Assembly: GCA_021186555.1 (NCBI GenBank)
Contig: JAJKFL010000039.1
Location: 14,364,733-14,428,732, forward strand
Length of the DNA: 64,000 nucleotides
Direction: 5' to 3'
Origin: Reticulitermes speratus
Taxonomy: Eukaryota; Arthropoda; Insecta; Blattodea; Rhinotermitidae
Part shown: in pieces, positions 1-12,094 of the stretch
How positions within the stretch are numbered: position 1 is the stretch's first letter
How the letters are laid out: every line of letters starts with the position of its first letter
The notes under the pieces: model-generated
The model's database searches: none
The model's input: the letters and a program-made list of their open reading frames with translations, nothing else
What the model was told of the DNA's origin: nothing
Made by a program: the position numbers and the translations under genes

Positions 1-817
1 GGATGAAACCTTTACCACATTCTACACAAATGTGGGGTCGCTCCCCAGTGTGGATCAGCAAGTGTTTCTTCAGATCAGATTTACTTTGGAACACCTTACG
101 GCACTTGTCACAAATATGAGATCGTGCATCAGTATGCTGCATAATGTGTCTTTTCAAACGATTTGGAAATAAAAATTTTTTTCCACACTCTAGACATACA
201 TATGGTTGCGTGTTTATATGCTGAAGTGAATGTCTCTTAAGGTGACTACGTAGCCCAAAAGCCTTACCACATTCTTTACAGACGTGCGGGCGCTCCCCAG
301 TGTGAGATATCAAATGTACTTTAAGACAAGAATTATTTCTAAACCGTTTATGACATAACTCACACACATGGGTTCGCAGTTCACTATGAATTTGGGAATG
401 TCTTAACAGGAGATCTTCCCGACTAAATGATTTATCACACACGTCACATCTATGTGACTGTTTTGGTTTTTCTACAGATCCTTCTTTTGAGTGTGGGATA
501 TACTGAAGAGAGCTCACATTTTCGTTTAAAACAATTTGTTGTTCAGGTTCTTCTATAATTAGTGGATCATATGTAGTACTAATCTCATGTCTGTTATCAC
601 CAATCACATGTTCTTCTTCAGATAGCGGATCTTCACTTTTTGGACAAGTTTCTTGATGGTCAGATCCCTTACTATCTGGTGTACTGACACAGTCACTGTC
701 TTCATAAGGATCTGGTTCCACTTTAATGAACACTTGTTCTAGTGAAATGAGACCTTGTTCTGTCTCTGAAACATCCATTTTCTTATCTTCAGTGTCTTTA
801 ATATCCAACTTATCATC
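1..817 (-). CDS. C2H2 zinc-finger protein, terminal coding exon (runs off the window)
   Basis: Read on the minus strand, this exon opens after a clear acceptor (TTTCTACAG|GATGAT, exon start 817) in phase 0. It stays open to the window edge. The first ~150 residues are acidic and Ser/Thr-rich with no domain I recognise. Five complete C2H2 fingers follow (CDVC, CELC, CKEC, CLEC and CDKC knuckles, each with X12 then HX3H), and a sixth starting CVEC is cut by position 1. Linkers of the HTGERPH type occur between some fingers, which is the usual arrangement of DNA-binding tandem fingers. The product is expected to be a nuclear, sequence-specific DNA-binding regulator; targets cannot be read. It joins in frame to the leader exon at 4671-4814 across a 3.85 kb intron. 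The C-terminus and stop lie outside the window. Family identity is certain, the specific gene is not. Confidence 0.9.
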
Positions 818-1149
818 CTGTAGAAAGTACGGAAGTTTACAATGAAACTATTACCATATTGACTGACTCTAATGACACTGCCCCATAGCCACTGAGCATG
901 TACCTTCCAGTGACTTATGAGTTAATATCATTAGGTGTATACCAATTTAAGCACCTGGTACTAAGGCAGCTATAAAATCATACTACATACTGCAATCAAT
1001 AATGATAATTTAGTAGCATTCCAAAACAGGAAAAACTTAAAACCAAAACGGAAAACTTTGACCATAAAATATACAAACTCGTTTGTACAATATCTGCTAT
1101 CTTAAGCTACAGTTGCGCCTTATCATAAGGGCACCACAAAGGTCAGGTT

Positions 1150-1387
1150 GACTACCCAGCACTAATTTCACCTCTGCTAATATGTATGTCAACACCTTCA
1201 CACCCTGTCCATATCTGTGGATGAAGGGTCCAACATTACCTGCTCCATATGGGGCTCAGTAGATCAGACAGCCAGCCTGCATGCAGTGGTTAAGGGAAAG
1301 AAAATAAAAAGTAATACCACCCCTGGAAGGAATTGAACTCTGGCTGTCCAGGGTTCAGCCAGTCACTACTGACTAAGCTATTCCACC
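1150..1387 (-). repeat. Decayed tRNA-derived SINE
   Basis: Read on the minus strand from about 1387, there is a tRNA-like head with a plausible A box (TAGCTTAGTCAGTAG) and, about 45 bases on, a B-box-like AGAGTTCAATTCC. The body lacks a clear tail or target-site duplication. It could be a distant relative of the SINEs in the right half of the window. Call rests on the two promoter-like boxes only. Confidence 0.45.
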
Positions 1388-1984
1388 TTAATTACTAGTT
1401 TAGGAATAACAAGTGCCTCATGAACAGTTAAATAGAATTAAAGAATTTTTAACACCAAACTTAAGGTAAATGTCAAATCATGCAATACAGTAACCAACAT
1501 CAACCCCATGCTATGTACTGTGCAATGACCATTTCATCAAAATATCAAATGATGTTCTGTTTAGACAACACAGAAATTATGAACTGCTACATGCCTTGGT
1601 AATACACTGAAATGAGTCTAATATGCTGATGCATAATCATAAGAATTTTAATTATATGCCAACTTGTATTATCATCATAGAAACGTTTTAAAAGAACTTA
1701 CTGCATAATATTCTAATTGAAAGTGCCTGACAGCACACTTGCATTAGCACTGACTCATTCAGTAGTTCACTGATTGACACCCGACAACGGTAACGTATAA
1801 ATTGTGTTACTTTCATGAATACAGATGGATACGAATTCAATGACAGCAACTTTCAGGACAATGAGAACATATGTGCATATGTTGTCAGAACTTGATACAA
1901 AAGTAAAACTGAGACAGTTAAGATGGATTGCATGCCAAATATGATTACATGAAATACATGGTTTGTTGAATTACTTTAAAAAAC

Positions 1985-2830
1985 TAATGGACGTCCAGCT
2001 GTGCCTTTCTTTTGCATCCTACATCAGCAGGTAATTTGGGCCAAAGACAGCAAGAGAACACTGGAGCAATGGATGGCGACAAACACAAAAATGGTTATTT
2101 CAGTGCTTCTCAGGCACTCAATATTGACAGTTCAGCATGCTTCTACATGAAGTGAACTCAAAGTACTGCGGACTGCTAATACACAACAATGTCAGGTGGC
2201 TTAGCTGTGGTCATGTACTTGAAAGTTTTGTAAAATGTTTAACTGATATAAAGACATCTTATGGAAGTCAAGAAGCAGAAACACTTCCAACTACATGACC
2301 AAAAATGGTTGACATCCTTAATCTTTTTTCTGAGTTCCCAGCCCCCTTTAATGAATGCAGCACAAATCTTCAGTGTCACAGAATGAGTGTGAGCGGCCTT
2401 TGAAAAAACTTGGGAATTTTAAACACAATTTAATTCACTCACTTAAGTGTTATCTTTCAATGCAACACATTTGGAGAGTAGTGAATTTGACAATGATGTT
2501 GAATATAACTGATATTTCAATTGGGCAATTTCATAGTGAATTCTGTCAGTTTTTAAATCTAGACCAAACATCCTGATTTGTGGGAAAAACTGACAAAATG
2601 TAATATGATGTACAGAAATTACAGCAGTTTTCTGGGTTGGCTTTGGATGATTTGGAGATGCACATGGTTGAATTTCAAAACAATTCTGTCTGGATGGCTA
2701 CATATAATGCAATGAGGAAAGAACTGGAAATGTTCGAACATATTCCAAAAACAGAACCTTTCAGTCAAAATTTGGCACCAGGAAATGAAGAAGGTTTGCC
2801 ACCCAAGCACTTCAACTTTGATGTGTGAGA
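1985..2830 (+). pseudogene. hAT-like transposase fossil (ZBED/GTF2IRD2-like)
   Basis: The plus strand translates in changing frames to segments resembling the C-terminal half of hAT-derived proteins. There is a CILHQQVIWAK-like segment near 2010-2045, then LIHNNVRWLSCGHVLESFV near 2178-2235 matching the conserved RWLS-G-VL motif, and a DDLEMHMVEFQNN segment near 2647-2690. Frame changes and stops separate the blocks, so the copy is dead. No terminal inverted repeats were found. It sits inside the intron of the left zinc-finger gene, antisense to it. Confidence 0.55.
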
Positions 2831-4670
2831 TAATGCTTTTCATTATACATCAGATATAAATGCCAGATGAAGAAATTTAATTACATATGACACAATTATC
2901 ACCCCCCCCCCCCCCCAAAAAAAAAATTCTAAAATTTTATCACTATAGTAAGTAATTCTCTGGTAGCCGAACACAGCACAATTCAAAGCCAGTTATATCT
3001 GCCCCCTCCAACAGCCATTCACCAAATATCCACTTTAGGTGGTTTTTAAATGGCTTGTTCACCACATCATTGAACACACACAGTTGTGAGGTCATTCCCC
3101 AGTTATGACCACAAGGTACATGTTTATGAATTGACTGTCACTTTTATTTTTGGTGTCAAATGTCCCTTAAAGGCATCCAGCACCAACATCCCCCATTTTC
3201 TCAGAAGCACCCCTGGCTGCCTGTTCCACACCACTGGTAACTTCACTCGTCATCTAACCTCTAGGTTGGCATGTAATGACGACTCACCTAGGCAGCTGCC
3301 CCTCTGCCATTATTTACACTGTTGAATCATGTGTAGGAAAGCTGCTATTATCTGATAATACCACCACCATCTTGCACCTTTTCATTACCCAACGTTTCCA
3401 TTACCACATTTTTCCTCATTGTCACTGACAGTATAATTTGACAGCATATCAAAGTATGCTGCTGTTCCACTAGCATTTTCTGTTTGGCTCATTATGCAAT
3501 CATTTGTTTTGCAAAGTCTAATCATATGCTACTGAAAAGCAATAAGCTTATTCTCGAAGTCTGCTGGCAATTTCCAGCAAAGTAAAGTTCTCTGACAATG
3601 ACAGAACCTGTTCCTCTGCATCATACATGCACACAAACACATGCTTTCCTTGAATTGATGATGTGTGATGTGTGATTTTGCAATTTCCTGAGCTTTTTAT
3701 TTTATAGCCTCACATGTAATCAACACTCCAGTTTTTCTTTTTAAGCACATCAACTTGATATTTTCTTGTCCTAGTTCCTTGAAGTGACCATGCTTCAGAC
3801 CACTGAAAGAGTGGACTTCACATTCATCATTTTTTCCTTTTGTTGCCTCCACCTGTGGGCATTTGCTTCTTAAACCCTGAACTTCCTTGCTGCATTACAG
3901 TTACTGGTTTTCTCAGCATGGCTAATGACAGCAACAGTTTAAAGCTGGAATCATAAATTTTCCTTATCCTACTCACAATACAGATCATACTTATGACCTT
4001 CTTCCCCACATGACTGGTCACTTTACTGGCATAATGAACGAACTACAGCACTACAGGATGCATTGTTCTTTCGCTTGGCAACAGTTGCAACAATTCAGCC
4101 ACATACCTTGGTTCAACATGACACAGTCTTGCTCAGCACTTCAGAATGAAATTCCAAGATGACCACACATATTTAAACACCAAATTTAAGTTTAAAAAAT
4201 GTTGGTTTGCATTTGGGTAAGAACGTAACTTGTATGACATGAGGATACATCCATGTGTAACATGCTACAATCATTCACTATTCAAACTGTTACACTGCAC
4301 TTGTACACTTACCAGATTTTTCAGTTATGAAATTAAATAAAACTGGTCATCAAGATGTAGCCACTGTGGTATAATGGAAGTGTGATATGTTCCCTGCTGA
4401 AAGGCTTAATTAGAACCATGATAAGGACTGCTGATGTGCTGTAAACTAAATTTTATGTGTACTTAAACTGTAAACTCCTGACAAATCTTGCTCCCTGTGA
4501 TCAGTTAGATGATGAAAAACCTTGCAAATCAAAGTACTGGCACAGCCACAAATATGCCAAGCTTTTACACAAGGAGTTTCAACAGTAATTTAGTTATCAG
4601 CAATTTACAACAAAAATACAAAAGCTTAATTTCTAATTCAATGTAAATTCATGAGGGTTTTGAAAATAAC

Positions 4671-4814
4671 CTTAGAGTGAAGCTGCATTATGTCAGGCTC
4701 TAAAATTTGTCCATCCACATATCCTGCTGTGATGACTTTTGGTTCGTGCTTGGCAAGTGATGTACTCGTGTCAGAATCTGAATCAAGTTCCATCTTAATT
4801 GCATCCATATTGAT
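4671..4814 (-). CDS. Leader exon of the left zinc-finger gene (start codon at 4808)
   Basis: On the minus strand an acceptor (GTTGTTCCACAG) opens the exon at 4814 and the ATG lies at 4808-4806. It encodes 46 residues beginning MDAIKMELDSDSDTSTSLAK and ending at a donor AAG|GTTATT (exon end 4671), in phase 0. That phase matches the acceptor at 817, so the two exons join without a shift. A short acidic MD-IK-E leader upstream of a finger exon is a layout I associate with cockroach and termite C2H2 genes. The upstream acceptor means at least one 5'UTR exon lies further right, possibly in the CpG-richer block near 10.1-10.5 kb. No promoter was identified here directly. Confidence 0.8.
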
Positions 4815-4992
4815 CTGTGGAACAACAACACCGATAAATGAATAATGTGCTTACTGAATGAATAAAAAACAAAATGTACATAAAAATAAATACATAAAAA
4901 TATTTTCACATTGTATTCACCGTGCATCTTGTTACTAATTAAAAGTTTTATTACACCAACATATGCACTATATTCTTTATATCATGTCATTC

Positions 4993-5037
4993 GCCCCTAC
5001 ATATGTTTCGGCCTGTTAAAGGCCATCCTCAGGGGGT
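4993..5037 (-). ncRNA. Hammerhead-like ribozyme module, intact-looking core
   Basis: On the minus strand: outer stem CCCC/GGGG, core CTGAGGA, one extra T, stem II GGCCT-(5 nt)-AGGCC, GAAAC, palindrome ACATATGT, then A at the cleavage position. All the conserved hammerhead positions that I can place are present. The short palindrome replaces a normal stem III, as in small hammerheads of Penelope-like elements. It is a single copy here without a visible partner, and lies upstream of the zinc-finger leader exon in its sense orientation. Activity is not shown by sequence alone. Confidence 0.6.
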
Positions 5038-5297
5038 CAAAGTACTTTAACATAGACTATACATCTGTTTTAAAAAGTTGGTACATCCACTTAAGAGTAA
5101 AACAAAATAAAACTTTGGTTCCAATGGATTCAACTATACACACCTAGGGAATTTGTTACATTGAAGGTTAAGATTACATAGTTGTTATATTTAAAAATTA
5201 GTGGCAGTCCGGTCTTGTATGTGGTATCACAGAGCTGTTGCAGCTTTCTGTGTTATGTTGTTACGTGTTGTACCTTGTGCGCTTCACCGGCTGGTTG

Positions 5298-6222
5298 CGT
5301 TGTGTCGCACATTGAGTATACTTGAATGCCATCCCCTGTCTATCAATACGTGATCAATCTGATTATGAGTCTTCCCATCAGGAGAGGTCCAGGTGTATTT
5401 ATGAATATTTCGGTGCAGGAACATTGTGCTCTTAACAACTAGATCTTTTGATGTGGCAAAGTTTACAACTCTAACACCATTATCATTACTATCCTCATGT
5501 AAACTCTCATTCCCAATCATCGGTTTGAAAGTATCCTCCCTCCCCAGTTTTGCATTAAAATCTCCTAACAGAATTTTCATATGGTACTTAGGAAAATGAT
5601 CGACAACCTGTTCTAATTCCTCATAGAAACTGTCCTTGGAGTCATCACTTTTCTCCTCAGTTGGTGCATGCACATTCAGAACAATGCTATTACACCAGCG
5701 ACCTCTCAGCACCATATATGACACCCTATCACTAACAAACTCTACTCTCTTAATTGCTGCTACTATTCTCTGATGTACAAAAAAACCTGTTCCCAGTTGG
5801 TAACTTTCATTTCCTTTTCCATAGAAAAAAGTATAATCCCCTGCTCTTACTGTGCCTCCTTTGTCCCACCTAACCTCCTGTACACCCACTAAATCTAATT
5901 TGTACCTAGCTAATTCCCTGGCCACTGTCATAAGTGACCCTGACCTATACAGGCTCCTCACGTTCCATGTTCCAAATCTCATGTTCCTTGTCCGTTGCTT
6001 AAGTTGTACCAAAGAATCAGTCCAGGTCTGAAGCTTTGTGATCTGTTTCATAACATGGCAATTTTTTACGGTGAGGAGATGTTAGCACCTTGCCCAACCC
6101 CCAAGCTGGAGGACCACCCCTTGTCAGCTGTCCGCGACTGCTTATTCAATGTATTCGCAGCTACCCTCCATTCCTCCATCCGCAACCTGAGGACGCACCA
6201 TGCCGTGGTGACAGGGATCCAC
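5298..6222 (-). mobile_element. RTE-type LINE fragment: 5' end and endonuclease
   Basis: The minus strand codes for an apurinic/apyrimidinic-type endonuclease. There is a start at about 6051, FGTWNVRSL near the N-terminus, the catalytic VQEVRWD glutamate box, VLNVHAPT, LLGDFNAKLG and the terminal IDHVLIDRGWHSSI motif. The family's usual last strand (SDHY-type) and the whole reverse transcriptase are missing: similarity stops near 5298. About 170 bases upstream of the ATG match the 5' leader that also appears at 28243-28412. The open frame of 255 codons suggests a fairly young copy. Such frames are often mis-annotated as craniofacial development protein 2; the LINE reading is preferred because other pieces of what looks like the same family occur in this window. 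Confidence 0.85.
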
Positions 6223-6504
6223 TTATCATGGCAAAATATTGATAAACATGTAAAATTATTTTACTGTTTGTGTCACAAAAAACAGGGCCAACTAGCCCCA
6301 TATATACCCTCCAAACATGCTAGAGAGGTATAACTGTATTTGGGGTTGGTCCTGAAAGGGTTTAAACACTCTGGTGTCTGAAAATTTCCTGAAGGGATTG
6401 AAGAAAATCATGAAAATTGTACACTGTATGTGTGTGAATCAAATATATCACCTACAGGTACACATATAAAAAAATTAACATGACACGTAAACAAGTAAAG
6501 TAAA

Positions 6505-6722
6505 ACATGACAGTGACTGAATGGAATAATGTATTCTGGGATGTGATGCTGTGTAGTCTGATAAAAATTTTCCATGACTGGGGGCTGGCTGGTGGGGGGG
6601 GACCTGCAATCTGCATTGTTGTGGTGGAGATAGATGAAGCATGTGCCTCCAAAACAAATTGGTACATTTCTACAAAAACACATGGCATTACATCCCAGAA
6701 GATGGAATTCTTCAAATAAGTA
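6505..6722. mobile_element. Short inverted-repeat element (MITE-like) with CTGGGATGTGATG ends
   Basis: Two arms of about 36 bases, at 6508-6545 and 6680-6720, are imperfect inverted copies of each other. Both contain a TTCTGGGATGTRATG motif. About 140 bases of unrelated sequence with a G8 run lie between. The same end motif recurs at the outer ends of the hairpin family near 11.26, 27.41, 31.98 and 49.4 kb. No coding sequence. Confidence 0.55.
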
Positions 6723-7589
6723 AATTAAATGCAAAATGATCACATGTGAGAATCGGCGATTACAACAAAATTATGCAGTTAACTACAGATATATTCAGAT
6801 AACTTGATACCTGAACTCCCTAACACTGCACACAGCTGTAGTTGGCATGGTCCAGCCACTGCTTGGCTCATGTCGGCATGGCTAGGTAATGTTATACCTG
6901 TTCCAAAAACATCTACTCTGTTGGGAGTACGAGTACATTGCCTATCGCAAGGAAGTCACTTATGTCAAGGTTAAATTTTGTGTCTTCTATTAGAAGGCCC
7001 CCTGGAAGAAATTTTTGACACTCCACTTCGTGCCATTGCTTAAATGAAACTGCAGGGTCCTGCTAATTATCAGAAAATGTTTTTGAAATGAAGAGAAAAA
7101 GGTTGGAGCTGCGTGCGCTATGCTTCCCCCCTGACCAGCTTGCCTCTTCACACCCGCGCTACAGCAGATCCAAGTTATCTGACGAGGACAATACTACTAA
7201 TGTGCTACACAACTTACCACTTGTGGCATATTTTAAAGTTATACACTCCAGCGATCACCTGCACAAACTGAGATAACCCTCATATAATGGGTGCTTATTC
7301 TAAGGAAAAGCTTCATTTTAAGAGAGCCAACAGAGTGGGTACCCTTTCTTCCTACCTGAAAACAGAGACAAAATTAGCCTTCGAAATGGTGTATATATTT
7401 CTCATTCCAATAATGAACAACATTTAAAGAAAATTATCTCATCATACAAATTTGTTTCAAGTCCACACACAGATATGTACACGTGTACATAAGCCACAAC
7501 AATGTGTTTAAGAGATGGTAACTACAGTATTTCTTTCCTTAACATATATAAACTACAGTTCAGAATGAAATGTCCTTCAATCACAGATG

Positions 7590-9111
7590 TTACATCATGA
7601 GTCTCCAATCTAGGGTCCAACAGGTTGTATGACAGCCGTTCATAAATGACTGACACTCACTGTTGTAACATTTGAACGGAGATACCTGGTCATTCAAAAA
7701 TTGTGCGTGTTATGTGACAGGGGTAGCTGAACATTCACCCATAAGATGACAGCAGAGGATGGCCTAGGTTCCTTTTTAGCGGGATGATTGCGTCAGTCAG
7801 TAGCGTGCTGTTGTGGACAATGGAAGGTGACTATCATGGGCAAAGATGGACCACGTGGTTCTTGTGCAAGGAAGGTGTGTCGGCTGCTGACATCCATCGT
7901 CAGCTTGCAGCCGTGTGTGGAGACGCTGCCCCAAGTCGTAGAACAGTGTTTCGATGGGTGGAAAGTTTCAACAGTGGGCATGTAACTGTCAAGAAGGGAA
8001 TCAGTCCAAGCTGCCCACCAACAGCCCGCATGTCATCAGCTGTGCAGCGTCTCCCGCATCATCATGGAGAACAGATATGTAACCATTGATGAATAGCACC
8101 TGGCAACATCTTTCTATCATGCAACAATTCATGCAATAATCCACGAAGATTTAAAGATGGAGGAGGTTTGTGCACACTGGGTTCCAAGGGATCTCACGCC
8201 TGAACAAAAGGACAGAGGGGCGCAGAATTGCCAGGAGCTGCTCACTCTTCAAAAAAGGACCCAGAGTGACTCATTGCCAGACTGGTTACTGGTGACGAGT
8301 CCTGGTTTCACTGTCAAACTCCAGAGATGAAAAGGCAATCCGTGCAGAGGAAACATGACAGTCCTTGTCCAAAGAAATTCCAGACAGCACCTTCTGCTGG
8401 AAAGCAGATGGCCTCAGTATTCTGGGACATCGAGGGCATCCTGTTAATCGAGTGGCTTCCTCATGGACAAACAATTAACAGTGAGGTGTACTGCAACACC
8501 CTTACGTGTCTTTGTCGCAGAATCCAGCTACGGTGCCAAGGAAAATGGGCATGCCAGGTTCCGTTGCTCCATGACAATGTGAGACGGCACAGCAGTAAAA
8601 AAAAAAACCAACACAACAATTGGCATCCCTAGGCTATACCGTCTTACCACATCCACCATATTCTCCAGATTTTGCCCCATCGGACTATGCTTTGTTCAAC
8701 AAAATGAAAGAACCACTCCGGGGGAGAAAATTACCTACCAGTGATGACCTGGAGAGAGGTGTCCGCGATTCTGTGCGCAGTACCCCCAAAGACTGGTACC
8801 CTGCCGCTATCCAAAAGTTACTAGAGAGATGGCAACAGTGCATAGACCTCGGTGGGGAGTATGTCGAAAGTACTACAGTGTGATTTGTCACCAGTCATAA
8901 GTAGCAGGCTTGTAACCTGGGCGAGTGTCAATCACTTATGAACGACGTAGTATTATGTGCCTCGCGGTCACATTTTCAAATTATGGATATACTATCAAAA
9001 GTACACAATAATTTAGGCAGTTAGGTATACTACTTATTGTTATTTCTCCACTTGTGGCCCACAAACCAGCCCAAAATAATGGGTGTGACCCTTTGCCATA
9101 AAAATGTTTGA
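7590..9111. mobile_element. Possible hAT-like nonautonomous element split by a mariner
   Basis: Sequence immediately right of the mariner (8951-9111) ends in a motif that reads on the minus strand CATGGGTGTCAAACATTTTT, with GTGGGCCACAAG further in. This is typical of hAT elements. The left flank at about 7598 begins CATGAGTCTCCAA, a weak match. The reading is that the mariner inserted into this older element. Only the right end is convincing. Confidence 0.35.
7630..8950 (+). mobile_element. Mariner transposon, inactive
   Basis: About 1.32 kb, the usual mariner length, flanked by TA. The ends are inverted repeats: the left GTTCATAAATGACTGACACTC matches the right end's GTTCATAAGTGATTGACACTC. 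The transposase reads from ATG 7819 with an N-terminal helix-turn-helix (KEGVSAADIHRQL...FRWVESF). Then come WVPRDLTPEQKD, GDESWF (first catalytic Asp), LLHDNVRRH (second Asp) and YSPDFAPSDYALF (third Asp), the DD34D pattern. The domains lie in at least three frames with stops after the HTH part and near 8190-8310, so it cannot make transposase. It is a normal-size relic, not a deletion derivative. Confidence 0.9.
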
Positions 9112-10870
9112 CACCCATGTGTTCATGTGTTTTGAACTATAGTTGTCATAAAGCTCACATTTCATAATTTTCTAAATGAATCACTTGTAATGCACAGAGA
9201 CTAAATAGTAACTGCTAGCTTTACCACTGACTCACTCTGGTCACATGGGCTACCATTACTCTCCCACCTGACAAACTGCAATATCATTGCCTCTCATGGA
9301 AGTAAATGTTGAGATTATGGTCTTCTAGCATGTGACACTGTGTTGTTTGTTTGTTAAAGACAGGTACCACGGTTTTAGAGAAACCTGTCTACAAACTCTT
9401 GGCATCACATCCTGGATGACCGAAATTTTAATCTTACCTGTTCCTTCCCCATAAGGCTACAAGTGTGATGGTCTCTTCAGTGTGTTTATGATGTTCAGAC
9501 ATTGTTAGTTACGTAAATCCATTAAAACCATTTCATGATTATGTAACATGGCAATAAACAGAATCACTTCAGCAACTCTTAATATATTTTACACATCACA
9601 CCTAATATTCTGTAGCCAGATTTTAGAACTCTTAGCACCAAACAATGTACTCACATGCACAAACGGGGCAGTTAACACATTTTAAAATCATATTGCATGG
9701 TTTGGTTTGGTTAGCAAATCCGCTTACAATCCACAGAGAAGCAGAATGGAATAACTGATTTTCGTGAAATGCAAATTTGCTACATTCGAGTACATTATAC
9801 GTGGCGACTCTTATCAAGGCTGCAGAATTTACTTTCTAGTGTTCAGGAGTAAAGCTTGTATTAACCCTAAGTTTAATAAAATGTTACTGTGGCTGAAAAT
9901 CGTACAACGTAAAACTTGTTCCACTTCCTTAATACTGACAACCCCAACGAATCCAGTTATTTCGGTTATACCACAGGACAGTTTGTAAAAGTTTCGCCCA
10001 CATTAAATACCTGTTGTTTCAGGGTATAAGAATATTACATTCCCGCATCATGTACATACGTGCATGATCACACATCATCGCCTACAATGCGAAATGTCAA
10101 ATCATACAAGACTATTGCGTTCATGTTTCACTTAGTCGGGACGTACGACGCCGGCAGAAAAGCACGTCAACGCAAGTAATTATAACGAAGTTAACGCAGA
10201 AAGATCAGACTGCAAATCTAACCGCTATGAAACGGTCACATATACAAAGCTTTGTTTGTGCAACATATTTCCCCCATGAATGATTTTTCCGCACTGCCAA
10301 CAGATTATCTCCGCCATCAGCATAACAAAAACATCAGTGTGACCACCTACCAGGCACTTAAGTCGTAGACGGATCACGCAACCGGGGAAATTACACATAC
10401 GAATCCCTATGATCATGGATCAGTGCTACCACTACTTACTAACACTATGGGGGAAACGTCCTGTTGAGAAGCCACTAGTTACTCAGTACACAAGTCTCAG
10501 CATTTTACGGAACCCGAAAGTTTATTAGCGACTTCACAAGAGCTCACAGTTGGACCCTACCCTCCAACACCCCTTTTAATTATCCCCCTCTCTACACTAA
10601 GGTCTTCAAAGTTGTTTCCTTCCTTCACATTTCCCTCCTAAAACCACCTAGGCTTTTCTAACCCATGGGTGCCACTCCTACTCTCCACTATGGCCTCCTC
10701 GGTTTCATTATCCTAATTTGTGATATTAATGGCATAAGCTGAAGGACAAATCACAATGCTCCACAGCATAAAATTTTCTCCAACATCCAATTATTTCCTC
10801 CCTGTTAGGAGCAACTGTTAATAGGATGATGCAATGGGTTGGCACCTACCATGGAAGGAAAGACAAACTT
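9112..10870. other. Non-coding stretch with a CpG-richer block at 10130-10420
   Basis: No coding exon was recognised. Between roughly 10130 and 10420 CpG dinucleotides are far more frequent than in flanking sequence (for example around 10140-10170 and 10365-10400). The block could mark the promoter or first non-coding exon of the left zinc-finger gene, whose leader exon needs an upstream exon. That link is inference only. Confidence 0.4.
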
Positions 10871-10904
10871 TATAATGTTCATTCTGTGCATTGTCGGTAA
10901 CCAA

Positions 10905-11535
10905 TTCACAACACTCAGACCAACAAAATTCACAATCTTGTTACCAGATATTTTATATTACAAAATCACTTTAAACACTCCTACATGTTTTGATCCCCAA
11001 GGGATCATCATCAGGGAATCAAACCAAAGCAACACCGCACAAAACCAACAACCACTGCATAAAATAGAACGGTGTAAAAAGTCAAACAGTTAAAATTTAA
11101 TCTGCACTCTCCTGGGGTATTACAGCTTTCAACGGTAATTCTTTACTGACTTTTGGGACAACATATGGGTCCCATCTTCCAAGGATCAAGAAGTCTTGAC
11201 CCTTGAAGATGGGAAGAATACGCTGTCCCAAAATGTCTGTAAAGGATTACCATTTGACACTGCGTAATACCCCAGAAGAGCGCAGATGTCATCAACATCA
11301 CACCAGAAGCCTGAAATCATGGATAGTTAAAATACAGGCTATTTTAAATGTTTGACTTTTTACACCTTTCTGTTGTATGCAAAGATTGTTGGTTTTGTAC
11401 GGTGTTGGATTTGATTCCCTGATGATGATCCCTTGGGGAGTGCAACATGTAGGAGTGTTTAAAGTGATACTGTAATATGAAATATCTGGAAAGAGGATTG
11501 TGCATTTTGTTGGTCTAAGTGTTGTGAATTGAAAG
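10905..11535. repeat. Inverted-repeat (foldback) element with hammerhead-like modules in both arms
   Basis: The left arm (about 10905-11090) and right arm (about 11345-11535) are inverted copies with moderate divergence. Each arm holds a ribozyme-like module: minus strand 10977-11019 and plus strand 11414-11456, both with CTGATGA followed by T and GATCCC. In the left copy stem II is GATCCC-TTG-GGGATC and the GAAAC is AAAAC, followed by ACATGT. In the right copy stem II has decayed. The centre holds another hairpin pair (11141-11255). No protein is encoded. Confidence 0.6.
11141..11255. repeat. Hairpin-family pair (CTTGAAGATGGG type) inside the foldback
   Basis: Two inverted copies face each other: the minus-strand copy at about 11141-11189 and the plus-strand copy at about 11199-11255. 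Each has the order TTGACCCTTGAAGATGGG, a GC-rich return strand GTCCC, then AAAATGTC or similar. The outer right side continues into ACTGCGTAATACCCCAGAAGA, shared with the copies at 27.3 and 31.9 kb. Confidence 0.5.
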
Positions 11536-11539
11536 GAAA

Positions 11540-11725
11540 ATAGTTTTAGTGGGAAAACCCGATGGAAAGAAACCGCCTGGATGATCCAGAAGTAAATGGG
11601 AGGATATTACAATGTATCTTACACAAATGTGGTTAGAGGGTGTGGCCAGGATTCGTTTGTTTCAGGATAGGGACCAGTAACAGGATCTTGTATGCAGGGT
11701 AATGAAACTTCCTGTTCCATAAAAT
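11540..11725 (+). mobile_element. LINE reverse-transcriptase tail fragment
   Basis: Plus-strand translation gives VLVGKPDGKKP, then KWEDITMYLTQ and DRDQ-QDLV in nearby frames. This is the C-terminal VLVG-P...GRPR-RWEDNI...DW-LAQDRD-W signature seen better preserved at 56350-56650. It has stops and is degenerate. It abuts the right arm of the foldback at 10905-11535. Confidence 0.5.
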
Positions 11726-12094
11726 GCAGTGTATTTCATGATCAGCTATGCAACTATTAGCTGCTCAAGGGGGACTCTGTTCCATGCAGTTAGCTATCTA
11801 ATATTTGAAACACATGTGTACAATATTAAAACTCAGGGGGGAAAAGAACATGTAAATAACATGGCCCCTACTTTATTTCCAACATTGTACTTGCTTAGCA
11901 CTATGTATATTTGTAAACTAATGTTTACCCACTTCTTTTAAATAATGACACACTGTGTAACAGTGTTTCTTAATCAGCTGTCCACACATTAATTTATGCC
12001 TGCACAGTCAACAAATTCTACATATGTATTGAGAGAATCAATTATTATTATTAAAATTATTTTACAATCATTTCATTCATTTGTTACTAAACAG

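Larger units (their letters stand above)
818..4670 (-). other. Intron of the left zinc-finger gene
   Basis: This 3.85 kb stretch lies between the donor AAG|GTTATT of the leader exon and the acceptor of the finger exon. It is AT-rich. It holds a decayed tRNA-like SINE (about 1150-1387), a hAT-like transposase fossil (about 1985-2830), and a C homopolymer followed by A (about 2905-2926). I see no further coding exon in it. Confidence 0.7.

Noticed and set aside
5284-6051. Host craniofacial development protein 2 gene
   Set aside because: The frame is the endonuclease of an RTE LINE; its leader recurs at 28243-28412, and reverse-transcriptase pieces of what looks like the same family occur three more times in the window.
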